Source: Candidatus Tenebribacter mawsonii
GTDB taxonomy: Bacteria; Cloacimonadota; Cloacimonadia; Cloacimonadales; TCS61
Assembly (NCBI GenBank): GCA_030765665.1
Contig: JAVCCD010000052.1
Coordinates: 1-15,428, forward strand
Reading direction: 5' to 3'
DNA: 15,428 bases
A model generated the notes under the pieces. That model was not told the DNA's origin and searched no databases. It saw only the letters and a program-made list of their open reading frames with translations. A program made the position numbers and the translations under genes. Numbering within the stretch: position 1 is the first letter of the stretch; each line of letters starts with the position of its first letter. Below, piece after piece: positions 6,955 through 14,220 of the stretch.

Positions 6955-8348
6955 ATAAATTCAAAGTTGCAATTATCGGTGGAGGACCGGGAGGATATGT
7001 AACAGCAATCAGACTTCAACAGTATGGAATTGACACTGTTGTTTTTGAAAAGGAAAGATTGGGTGGAGTTTGTCTTAATCATGGCTGCATTCCTACTAAA
7101 TCATTAGTAAAAGTTGCCGATTTATACTCAGAGATTAAAGAATCTGAAGATTATGGAATTTCGATTGAAAAATCTGATATAGATTACTTAAAGGTTTGGC
7201 AAAGGAAAAATGATATTGTAGAAAAACTGGTCTCCGGAATTGAATTTATGTTCAAAAAACGAAAAATACAGATTATTAATAATGCAGTTATTAAAATATT
7301 ACAAGTTAATTCTGAGTATCGCATAAATACTGATGAAGAGGAATATTTTGCAGATTATGTAATTGTTGCTACTGGATCTAAACCAAAAGAGTTACCTTTC
7401 TTAAAATGTAATGGAAAGAATATTCTAAATTCTAAAGATATCCTTAAAATGGAAGAACTTCCTCAAAAGCTTGTTATTGTAGGTGGTGGAGTTATCGGAT
7501 GTGAGTTTGCTTCAATTTATAATCAACTAGGAGTTGAAGTAGAGATTGTAGAATTTCTTCCGAATCTTATTGCCTTAGAGGATATCGAAATTTCAAAAAG
7601 ACTAGCAATGTCGCTAAAAAGAAGTGGAATAAAAGTGCATCTTAAAACTGCTGTTGAAAGTTTTGAAGAAATAGCAAGTAACATTGTTCTTAAATTATCA
7701 AATGGAAAAGAAATTGTAACTGATAAGGTCTTGCTAAGTGTTGGAAGAGAACCTGTTATGGGAATTGACTTTGAAGATAAATTATTTTGTACTAATGACG
7801 TACTTATAGAAATAGACAGTATGATGAGAACGAATTTGAAGAATGTATTTGCTATTGGTGACGTAACAGGGAAATTGATGTTAGCTCATACTGCCAGTAA
7901 GCAGGGATTGATCGTGGCTGATATTATTCAAAATGAAGTAAATAACACAGATATTGAGATAATTGATCTTGATTATAAAAAAATTCCAGCTTGCACATTT
8001 ACAAATCCTGAAATTGCTTCTGTAGGCTATACTCAAAAGGAAGCTGAAGAATTATTTGGAGAGATACTAATTGGGAAATTTCCATTTTCTGCCAATGGTA
8101 AAGCACTTGGATTGGGAGCAACTTTTGGGTTTGTAAAAGTTATTGCTCAAATCGATTCTAAAAGACTTTTAGGAGTTCACATTATTGGTCCACATGCTAC
8201 AGAATTGATTTCTCAAGCTGGGGTTTTGGTAGGGTTAAATGCAACTGTAGATGACGTTAAAAAAGTTGTTTTCGCTCATCCAACTCTATCTGAAGCTGTA
8301 ATGGAAGCTGTTGAAGATCTGGAAAAACTTGCTATACATAAAATGTAG
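6951..8348 (+). CDS. lpdA: Dihydrolipoyl dehydrogenase (lipoamide dehydrogenase, E3)
   Basis: This FAD enzyme reoxidises dihydrolipoyl groups of 2-oxoacid dehydrogenase complexes or of the glycine cleavage H protein, passing electrons to NAD+. The 465-residue protein has the FAD site GGGPGGY (10-16), the redox-active disulfide in CLNHGC (Cys41, Cys46), the NAD site VGGGVIG (177-183), AIGDVTG (301-307), and the C-terminal catalytic HPTLSE (His443, Glu448). These distinguish it from mercuric or glutathione reductases. It starts with GTG at 6951, which overlaps the rpoN stop by 4 bp; GAGGAG at 6939-6944 gives six-base spacing. lipA follows after 16 bp, so the pair forms a lipoate module. Which complex it serves cannot be told, because no E1, E2 or gcv gene is present. 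Confidence 0.93.
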   Translation: MNKFKVAIIGGGPGGYVTAIRLQQYGIDTVVFEKERLGGVCLNHGCIPTKSLVKVADLYSEIKESEDYGISIEKSDIDYLKVWQRKNDIVEKLVSGIEFMFKKRKIQIINNAVIKILQVNSEYRINTDEEEYFADYVIVATGSKPKELPFLKCNGKNILNSKDILKMEELPQKLVIVGGGVIGCEFASIYNQLGVEVEIVEFLPNLIALEDIEISKRLAMSLKRSGIKVHLKTAVESFEEIASNIVLKLSNGKEIVTDKVLLSVGREPVMGIDFEDKLFCTNDVLIEIDSMMRTNLKNVFAIGDVTGKLMLAHTASKQGLIVADIIQNEVNNTDIEIIDLDYKKIPACTFTNPEIASVGYTQKEAEELFGEILIGKFPFSANGKALGLGATFGFVKVIAQIDSKRLLGVHIIGPHATELISQAGVLVGLNATVDDVKKVVFAHPTLSEAVMEAVEDLEKLAIHKM

Positions 8349-8364
8349 GTTATCTTAGGAAGAT

Positions 8365-9237
8365 ATGGAAGTATTGAGAAAGCCAAAATGGCTAAAATCA
8401 GAAAAACTCGGTGCAAAAAAAGCACAGGAAATATTAAAAAGTTTAAGAAAATATAATCTTCATACTGTATGTGAAAGTGCTAAATGTCCAAATCAGGGTG
8501 AATGCTTTGAAAATGGAACTGCAACCTTCATGATATTAGGGGAAACCTGTACCCGTAACTGCACTTTTTGTGCTGTAGATAAAACCAAAAAAAATCTTTA
8601 TCCTGCGGATATTAATGAACCAAAAGCAATTGCTGAATTTACCAAAGAATTAAAATTAAAATATGTTGTTGTAACTACTGTAACACGTGATGATCTCCCT
8701 GATGGAGGTGCTTCTCAGTTTGTAGAAGTAATTAAGCAGATTCGTAAAATCTGTGATACCGATGTTGCAATTGAGTTATTAATATCAGATCTAAAGGGTG
8801 ATATGAAGCTAGTAAAGAAAATTGTGAAAGCTTCTCCTGAAGTTTTGAATCATAATGTAGAGACTATCCCACGTCTTTATAGTACAGTTCGTCCAATGGC
8901 GAATTTTAACAGATCACTTGAAGTTCTTAAAACTGCTAAGAATTCTAACAATACTATTCTTACTAAGAGTGGTTTCATGGTGGGTCTCGGTGAAACAAGA
9001 ATTGAAGTACTTGAGCTTATGAAAAGTTTACGTGAGGTAGAAGTTGATATTGTAACAATTGGGCAATATTTGGCTCCCAGCAAGAATCATTATCCTGTTG
9101 CTGAGTATGTTCATCCAGACACATTTTCTTTTTATAAACGGGAAGGAATGAAAATGGGATTCAAATTGGTTGAATCTGCTCCTCTTGTACGTAGCTCATA
9201 TCATGCTGAAAAAGCAATAAATTTCTTAAGAAAATAG
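8365..9237 (+). CDS. lipA: Lipoyl synthase (LipA), radical SAM enzyme
   Basis: LipA inserts two sulfur atoms into octanoyl groups on lipoyl-domain proteins, using SAM and consuming its auxiliary [4Fe-4S] cluster. The 290-residue protein has both cluster motifs: CESAKCPNQGEC with Cys36, Cys41 and Cys47 for the auxiliary cluster, and CTRNCTFC with Cys62, Cys66 and Cys69 for the radical SAM cluster. The C-terminal RSSY (276-279) supplies the conserved serine that ligates the auxiliary cluster. The length is slightly short of typical (about 300) but complete. AGGAAG (8357-8362) precedes the ATG. It lies between lpdA, whose lipoylated substrates it would make, and hpf. No lipB or lplA is in the window to supply the octanoyl group. 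Confidence 0.97.
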   Translation: MEVLRKPKWLKSEKLGAKKAQEILKSLRKYNLHTVCESAKCPNQGECFENGTATFMILGETCTRNCTFCAVDKTKKNLYPADINEPKAIAEFTKELKLKYVVVTTVTRDDLPDGGASQFVEVIKQIRKICDTDVAIELLISDLKGDMKLVKKIVKASPEVLNHNVETIPRLYSTVRPMANFNRSLEVLKTAKNSNNTILTKSGFMVGLGETRIEVLELMKSLREVEVDIVTIGQYLAPSKNHYPVAEYVHPDTFSFYKREGMKMGFKLVESAPLVRSSYHAEKAINFLRK

Positions 9238-9261
9238 CTGCCGGAGTTTTCATTCCTGCAG
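9238..9261 (+). other. Imperfect hairpin after lipA
   Basis: Directly after the lipA stop, CTGCCGGAG (9238-9246) can pair with TTCCTGCAG (9253-9261) around a six-base loop, with one mismatch and one G-T pair. No T-run follows, so it is not a normal intrinsic terminator. It could serve in RNA processing or stability between lipA and hpf. Confidence 0.4.
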
Positions 9262-9268
9262 TATTAAT

Positions 9269-9276
9269 AAAGGAGG
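9269..9276 (+). promoter_or_regulatory. Near-perfect Shine-Dalgarno of hpf
   Basis: AAAGGAGG lies five bases before the ATG and is the strongest ribosome binding site in the window. Most neighbours have partial sites such as AGGA. It implies efficient translation of hpf relative to its neighbours. Confidence 0.8.
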
Positions 9277-9281
9277 CAATA

Positions 9282-9809
9282 ATGCAAATTACAATTACTG
9301 CACGTCATTTCGACCTTACAAATGCTATCAGAGACCATGTTAATGGTTCCTGTTCGAAACTGGAAAGGTATTTTGATCACATTATTACAGCTAATTTTAT
9401 CCTTTCGTTAGAGAAGAATGGAAACAAAGTTGAATTGATCGTTCATGCACCTAAGCATAATCTGAAATGTGAAGCTGTAGAAAAAAACATGTATCTGGCA
9501 ATTGACAATGCTGTTGATAAAATGGAACAGCAAATTAAGAAAATGAAGGATAAATGGGCTGATCATAATAAGAAAAGCCTGAAAAAAAATCTTCATTTTG
9601 TTTATGCTGATCTTATTGAAAGAAATGAAGGCAAGAAAAGAGTAAAAATAAAGCGAATTTTAGCTGAAGAATTAACAGTTGAAGACGCTCTTGAAAAATT
9701 TGATAATATAGATGCTATGTATTTAGTATTTAAGAATATAGAAACAGATAGAGTTAACGTTTTGGTTAAGAAGGATGAGCAACATTATAAGTTGATTGAA
9801 GCACAATAA
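9282..9809 (+). CDS. hpf: Ribosome hibernation promoting factor, long form (HPF)
   Basis: Long HPF binds the 30S decoding region and dimerises 70S ribosomes into inactive 100S particles during slow growth. The 175-residue protein has an N-terminal S30AE/YfiA domain (about 1-100, starting MQITITARHFDLT with the family's beta-alpha pattern), a short linker, and a C-terminal dimerisation domain (about 119-175; VKIKRILAEELTVEDA, MYLVFKNIETDRVNVLVKK, YKLIEAQ) that short proteobacterial HPF lacks. It has the best ribosome binding site in the window and is flanked by hairpins on both sides, so its expression may be set apart from its neighbours. hpf next to rpoN and PTS genes is a conserved arrangement; here it is separated from rpoN by lpdA-lipA. 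Confidence 0.93.
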   Translation: MQITITARHFDLTNAIRDHVNGSCSKLERYFDHIITANFILSLEKNGNKVELIVHAPKHNLKCEAVEKNMYLAIDNAVDKMEQQIKKMKDKWADHNKKSLKKNLHFVYADLIERNEGKKRVKIKRILAEELTVEDALEKFDNIDAMYLVFKNIETDRVNVLVKKDEQHYKLIEAQ

Positions 9810-9818
9810 TTTTAGTTA

Positions 9819-9848
9819 GAACCCGTTCCACTTGACGTGGACGGGTTC
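9819..9848 (+). other. Strong hairpin between hpf and hprK
   Basis: GAACCCGTTCCAC (9819-9831) pairs with GTGGACGGGTTC (9837-9848) around a five-base loop (TTGAC), making a 12-bp stem with one bulged T. It is markedly GC-rich for this DNA. What follows (ACTATTAAAAG) has no T-run, and neither does the opposite strand, so it is not a standard intrinsic terminator on either strand. It ends 12 bases before the hprK ribosome binding site. RNA processing, 3'-end protection of hpf mRNA, or attenuation are possible. Confidence 0.65.
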
Positions 9849-9867
9849 ACTATTAAAAGTAGGGAAT

Positions 9868-10836
9868 ATGAAAAAACTAAGTGTAAAAGAATTATATGAG
9901 TTAAAGAAAAAAGATCTCTCACTCTCTTTAATAACACATCCCAATACAATGCAGGGAGATATTACCACTTCATTCTTGAATAGACCTGGTTTAGCATTAA
10001 CAGGTTATTTTGAGCGATTTGATTATAATCGTATACAAATCTTAGGAGAAACTGAAATTAGCTTTTTACAGTCATTAGATGAAGAGACTCTTTACAACAA
10101 CATAAAAGAAACACTTGTTTATGATATACCTGCAATTATTATTACCAAAGGACTTTCAGTTCCAAAGCAAATTGAATTTCTGGCAAATGAAATGAAAATC
10201 CCGATTTTCACATCCAGATTATCTACAGATAAACTCTTTAATTCTTTGCGAATATTTTTGCAGACAGTTTTTGCGGAAACCAAAACTATCCATGGTACAC
10301 TCATTGATGTCTTTGGAGTTGGAATATTATTAACCGGAAAAAGTGGGATCGGTAAAAGTGAATGTGCTTTGGAACTGGTTGAGCGTGGTCAACGTTTAAT
10401 AACTGATGATGTTGTGAAGATAACATCCAAAGATGACATCCTAGTAGGTTCTTCAACAAATAATTATGGGCACTTCATGGAAGTTAGAGGAATTGGACTT
10501 ATTGATGTAGCTAAAATGTTTGGAATTCAAGCTGTTAGAATTAAGAAAAGAATTGATGTGCAAATTGAATTAATGCCTTGGAAAGACAATATGGATTATG
10601 AAAGAATTGGATTAAGTAATAATTTTGTGGATGTTCTTGGTAACAAAATTCCAATTATTTACCTTCCAATATCTCCTGGCAAAAATATTGCTGTGATAAT
10701 TGAAGTAGTTGCTATGAATCACATCTCTAAGTTATTTGGCTATGATGCAGCAAGAGAGTATACAACTAAACTGCAAGAAGAATTAAAAAGAAAAGCAATG
10801 ATTAGAGAAAAGAAAAACAAGGAAAAAAAACAGTAA
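9868..10836 (+). CDS. hprK: HPr kinase/phosphorylase (HprK)
   Basis: HprK phosphorylates HPr on Ser46 with ATP or pyrophosphate and reverses this by phosphorolysis, linking the PTS to the energy state. The 322-residue protein has the family signs in order: IHGTL (141-145), Walker A GKSGIGKS (157-164), RLITDDVV (176-183), the HprK signature EVRGIGLIDV (205-214), and PISPGKN (267-273). The ATG at 9868 is chosen, with AGGG (9861-9864) close upstream; a TTG at 9832 would add 12 residues but lies in the loop of the hairpin and has no SD. The lysine-rich tail (RKAMIREKKNKEKKQ) looks disordered. The substrate gene ptsH follows 16 bp downstream. In Gram-negative bacteria HprK usually belongs to a regulatory PTS without CcpA. 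Confidence 0.95.
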   Translation: MKKLSVKELYELKKKDLSLSLITHPNTMQGDITTSFLNRPGLALTGYFERFDYNRIQILGETEISFLQSLDEETLYNNIKETLVYDIPAIIITKGLSVPKQIEFLANEMKIPIFTSRLSTDKLFNSLRIFLQTVFAETKTIHGTLIDVFGVGILLTGKSGIGKSECALELVERGQRLITDDVVKITSKDDILVGSSTNNYGHFMEVRGIGLIDVAKMFGIQAVRIKKRIDVQIELMPWKDNMDYERIGLSNNFVDVLGNKIPIIYLPISPGKNIAVIIEVVAMNHISKLFGYDAAREYTTKLQEELKRKAMIREKKNKEKKQ

Positions 10837-10852
10837 ACAGGATTTCAATAAT

Positions 10853-11119
10853 ATGATTAGAAAAACAATAAAGATTGTAAATAAACTTGGAATGCATGCG
10901 CGACCTGCAACAATGATTGTAAAAGCTGCCACCAAATATAGATCAGATTTTAAAATTGTGAAATCTGATATGGAAATTAACGGAAGAAGTATAATGGGTG
11001 TAATGACATTAGCAGCAGAATTTGGGTCTGAATTAGAACTTGTTGCTGACGGAGTTGATGAAGAATTCTTAATTAAAGAAATTACAAAAATGTTCGAAGA
11101 TAAATTTGGAGAAGATTAG
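10853..11119 (+). CDS. ptsH: Phosphocarrier protein HPr
   Basis: HPr receives phosphate from enzyme I on His15 and passes it to EIIA proteins. The 88-residue protein has KLGMHARPA with His15, and NGRSIMGVM with Ser46, the HprK target. Both sites are at standard positions, so it can be both a phosphocarrier and a target of the upstream kinase. Length is normal for HPr. AGGA (10839-10842) lies ten bases before the ATG. ptsI begins within a few bases of its stop codon, so the two are probably translationally coupled. No EII component is in the window, so whether it serves sugar uptake or only regulation is open. Confidence 0.95.
   Translation: MIRKTIKIVNKLGMHARPATMIVKAATKYRSDFKIVKSDMEINGRSIMGVMTLAAEFGSELELVADGVDEEFLIKEITKMFEDKFGED
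11108..11111 (+). promoter_or_regulatory. Ribosome binding site inside ptsH that helps set the ptsI start
   Basis: GGAG lies 12 bases before the GTG at 11124. An in-frame TTG at 11106 overlaps this GGAG and has no SD of its own. The spacing to GTG is long, so the call also rests on the protein N-terminus and on catalytic-residue numbering. Confidence 0.5.
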
Positions 11120-11123
11120 AAAA

Positions 11124-12821
11124 GTGAAGAAGATAAAAGGAAATTCAGTTTCCGCTGGTGTGGCAATTGGTAGAGTTAAGATAATTCAAAAACACGAGTT
11201 GCACATAGAGCATAAAAAAATCTACAGAAGAGAAGTAGAATCTGAAATTTCACGTTTTAAAAAGAATGTAGATTATGTTATTAATGAATTAAGTAAGTTA
11301 ATTCAGGATTATACTTATTCACAGGAAAACAGAGATATATTAGAATCACATAAATTAATCTTGCAAGACCCTGACTTCATAGACAAAATTTCCAAACTAA
11401 TTTCTGAGGATCTAAATAGCTTGGAAATGGCTATTAATAAATATTTTAATGATGCTATAGATATCTTCAGCGGTATGAGTAATAAATACTTAGCTCATAA
11501 AATTAATGATTTTGAAGATGTAGCTTACAGGCTTTTAAGCCATATCATGGATGAGAGAAAAGATATTTTAGAAGACGTTGATGAAAATTCAATTTTGATT
11601 ATGGAAAATATTTCACCTTCTTTTGTAACAAAGGTTTTTGAGAAACAAATTCAGGGTTTGTGTACAGAACGAGGTAGTAGAAATTCACATAGTAGCATTA
11701 TTGCACGTTCCATGAACCTTCCAATGCTTGTAAATACTCTGGGTTTATTGAATAATGTTAAGGATGGTGATATCGTTATTATTGATGGAAATGAAGGATT
11801 GGCGATAATATCTCCAACTAAATCGACTTTAGGAAAATATAACGCAATATCAAAAAAAGAGCACAATATTCAAAAAAATTTACTTAAGTTAATTGATGTA
11901 GAACCCATAACAAAAGATGGGAAAAAAATTAAATTGATGAGCAATATTGAAATCCCTCAAGAAATTGAACAAGTATTAAAATTCAATAGTGCTGGAATAG
12001 GACTCTTTCGAACTGAATTTCTATTTATAGATCGCGAAGATCTTCCTACAGAAGATGAGCAATATGAGATTTATAAAGATATTGCTGAACAATGTTTACC
12101 AAATGCTTTGGTCATTCGCACGATTGACGTTGGCGGTGATAAACTATCAAATATTTTGAACATAACACATGAAGAAAATCCTAATTTGGGTTGCCGGGGC
12201 ATTCGGATATCTCTACAGAATATCCCAGTTTTTAAGCAGCAAATAAAAGCTATTTTAAGAGCAAACACTTGTGGGAATATTAAAATCATGTTCCCTATGA
12301 TATCGAGTGTGGAAGAACTATCAAAAGTAAAAAAAATAATTAAGGATTGCAGCAATGAACTCATAAATGCTGGAATCGCTTTTAATGCAGATATGGAACT
12401 TGGTGCAATGATTGAGATTCCTTCCGCAGTTATCACTTCAGATTCAATAGCTGAAGAATGTGACTTTTTAAGTATTGGAACAAACGATTTGATACAGTAT
12501 ACATTGGCTGTTGATAGAGATAATCAATCTATTTCAGATTATTATAAGCCAACTCATCCATCGGTGATCAGATCAATAAAAATTACAGTTGATAATGCTC
12601 ATAAAATAGGAAAGAAAGTTGCCGTTTGTGGAGAGATGGCTTCCGAAAAAAAATATGTCAAACTACTCCTAGCACTTGGAGTTGATGAGCTTAGTGTTAG
12701 TCCTGGAAGATTATTACTCATTAAGAAAGAAATTTTAGAGTGTAACATTGAAGAAATGAAAGCAAAATTAGATGAACTATTATCATGCAAAACATCAAAA
12801 GAGATTATGAAATTAATTTAG
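11124..12821 (+). CDS. ptsI: PTS enzyme I (phosphoenolpyruvate-protein phosphotransferase)
   Basis: Enzyme I autophosphorylates on a histidine from phosphoenolpyruvate and hands the phosphate to HPr. With the GTG start at 11124 the protein is 565 residues and begins MKKIKGNSVSAGVAIGR, like other EIs. The active-site His then falls at 189 (SRNSHSSIIAR) and the C-terminal catalytic Cys at 502 (VAVCGEMAS), the same numbers as in E. coli, which supports this start over a TTG at 11106 giving 571 residues. Other PEP-site motifs present: FRTEFLF, RTIDVGGDK, LGCRGIRISL, MFPMISSVEE, GAMIEIPSA and SIGTNDLIQYTLAVDRDN. The His loop reads GSRNSH instead of the common GGRTSH. No N-terminal GAF or NPr-type extension, so it is the standard EI rather than EI-Ntr. 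metK follows 20 bp downstream. Confidence 0.95.
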   Translation: MKKIKGNSVSAGVAIGRVKIIQKHELHIEHKKIYRREVESEISRFKKNVDYVINELSKLIQDYTYSQENRDILESHKLILQDPDFIDKISKLISEDLNSLEMAINKYFNDAIDIFSGMSNKYLAHKINDFEDVAYRLLSHIMDERKDILEDVDENSILIMENISPSFVTKVFEKQIQGLCTERGSRNSHSSIIARSMNLPMLVNTLGLLNNVKDGDIVIIDGNEGLAIISPTKSTLGKYNAISKKEHNIQKNLLKLIDVEPITKDGKKIKLMSNIEIPQEIEQVLKFNSAGIGLFRTEFLFIDREDLPTEDEQYEIYKDIAEQCLPNALVIRTIDVGGDKLSNILNITHEENPNLGCRGIRISLQNIPVFKQQIKAILRANTCGNIKIMFPMISSVEELSKVKKIIKDCSNELINAGIAFNADMELGAMIEIPSAVITSDSIAEECDFLSIGTNDLIQYTLAVDRDNQSISDYYKPTHPSVIRSIKITVDNAHKIGKKVAVCGEMASEKKYVKLLLALGVDELSVSPGRLLLIKKEILECNIEEMKAKLDELLSCKTSKEIMKLI

Positions 12822-12841
12822 GAAATTAAATAGGATATAAT

Positions 12842-14011
12842 ATGAAGAACGAGAAACATTTATTCACTTCTGAATCTGTTACAGAAGGTCATCCAGATAA
12901 AATGGCAGATCAAATATCAGATGCAATTTTAGATGCGATATTGAGATGTGACCCCGAAGCACGAGTTGCCTGCGAAACCTTTCTCACAACAGGTATGGCA
13001 CTTGTAGGTGGTGAAATCACAACATCTTGCTATGTTGATATCCCCAAGATAATACGTGATACTATTAAAGAAATTGGTTACACAGATGCAGATTATGGGA
13101 TGGATTATCAAACTTGTGCAGTGCTAACTACAATTGATAAACAATCTTCGGATATCGCTCTTGGAGTTGATGAGTATGGAGAGCATGAACAAGGTGCCGG
13201 AGATCAAGGAATGATGTTCGGATATGCCTGTAATGAAACAGATGAATTAATGCCAATGACAACTGCTTTTGCACATAAACTTGCTCAAAGATTAGCAAAA
13301 GTTAGAAAGGATAAAACTCTTTCATATCTTAGACCCGATGGTAAGACTCAAGTGACAATTGAATATCTTGATAATAAACCATCAAGAGTGGATGCTGTTG
13401 TAGTTTCAACTCAACATGCTCCAGGCATAGAACATGATCAAATAAAAAATGACATAATTGAAAATGTAATTAAACCGATTATCCCAAAAAAGTTGATTGA
13501 TGAAAATACAAAATTCTATGTAAACCCAACCGGAAGATTTATTCTCGGAGGACCACATGCAGATACCGGTCTTACAGGTAGGAAGATTATCGTAGATACA
13601 TATGGTGGAAAGGGAAGTCATGGTGGTGGTGCCTTCAGCGGAAAAGATCCATCCAAAGTTGATAGAAGTGCATCATATATGGCAAGATACATAGCGAAGA
13701 ATATTGTAGCTGCTAAGCTTGCTGATGAATGTGAGGTACAATTAGCTTACGCCATTGGTGTAGCAGATCCGGTTTCTGTAATGGTTGATACATTCAATAC
13801 AGGAAAAATATCTGATATTGAATTGAATAAAATCGTGAGAGAGGTTTTTCCTCTTAAACCACATCAAATAATTGATCATCTTCAACTAAAAAGACCAATT
13901 TATAAAAAAACTGCAGCTTATGGTCATTTTGGCAGGGAACTTCCGGAGTTTACTTGGGAAAAGACAGATATGGTTGAAAAGTTAATGGAAATGTCAAAAA
14001 AATCTAAATAA
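12842..14011 (+). CDS. metK: S-adenosylmethionine synthase (MetK)
   Basis: MetK makes SAM from methionine and ATP in the cytoplasm. The 389-residue protein has full family length and motifs: FTSESVTEGHPDKMADQISD (8-27, with His17 and Asp19), GAGDQG (118-123), TGRKIIVDTYGG (245-256, with Arg247 and Lys248), and the P-loop-like GGGAFSGKDPSKVDRS (261-276, with Lys268, Lys272 and Asp274). The C-terminal YGHFGRELPEFTWEKTD is also typical. AGGA (12832-12835) precedes the ATG at good spacing. It closes the long plus-strand run and is followed by an intrinsic terminator. Its product feeds LipA and all methyltransferases, but no specific functional link to the PTS genes is needed to explain its position. 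Confidence 0.98.
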   Translation: MKNEKHLFTSESVTEGHPDKMADQISDAILDAILRCDPEARVACETFLTTGMALVGGEITTSCYVDIPKIIRDTIKEIGYTDADYGMDYQTCAVLTTIDKQSSDIALGVDEYGEHEQGAGDQGMMFGYACNETDELMPMTTAFAHKLAQRLAKVRKDKTLSYLRPDGKTQVTIEYLDNKPSRVDAVVVSTQHAPGIEHDQIKNDIIENVIKPIIPKKLIDENTKFYVNPTGRFILGGPHADTGLTGRKIIVDTYGGKGSHGGGAFSGKDPSKVDRSASYMARYIAKNIVAAKLADECEVQLAYAIGVADPVSVMVDTFNTGKISDIELNKIVREVFPLKPHQIIDHLQLKRPIYKKTAAYGHFGRELPEFTWEKTDMVEKLMEMSKKSK

Positions 14012-14039
14012 ATAAAAGAATTTAAAATTAGTAAATATC

Positions 14040-14073
14040 AATAAACCGCTGATAATGGCGGTTTATTTTTTTT
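14040..14073 (+). terminator. Intrinsic terminator after metK
   Basis: AATAAACCGC (14040-14049) and GCGGTTTATT (14058-14067) form a perfect 10-bp stem with an eight-base loop, and a run of eight T covers 14066-14073. It lies 29 bp after the metK stop and marks the end of the kdsA-metK run. Confidence 0.93.
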
Positions 14074-14220
14074 ATGGAAATACATGACCATTTTCGCCGA
14101 TAAAGTAATTGACCAAAAATGCCAATAATATTTTTTAGTAAAGCAAGTATGAAGTAATAATTTCACGAAAATAGAAAACATGAGTGTCTCAAACAAAAAT
14201 ATCTAAACCAGGAATGGGAA
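14074..14220 (+). other. Intergenic region before pyrD
   Basis: These 147 bp between the terminator and pyrD carry no open frame longer than about nine codons. The pyrD promoter must lie here if the terminator is efficient, but I see no convincing -35/-10 pair. TTGACC at 14109-14114 is the best -35 candidate and lacks a good -10. No riboswitch or PyrR-like attenuator hairpin is evident. AGGA at 14210-14213 is the pyrD ribosome binding site. Confidence 0.5.

Noticed and set aside
9819..9848. Intrinsic terminator between hpf and hprK
   Set aside because: The stem is strong, but no T-run follows on either strand; kept only as an unexplained hairpin.
9832..9867. TTG start at 9832 adding 12 residues to HprK
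   Set aside because: It lies in the hairpin loop with no SD, and the added residues do not resemble HprK N-termini; the ATG at 9868 has an AGGG and fits the family.
12071..12436. Minus-strand open frame of 121 codons within ptsI
   Set aside because: The longest antisense frame, but it lies fully inside conserved enzyme I motifs and has no recognisable domain or ribosome binding site.
14109..14137. TTGACC with TTTTTA 17 bp downstream as a pyrD promoter
   Set aside because: The -10 is part of a T-run and does not resemble TATAAT; not good enough to list as a promoter.
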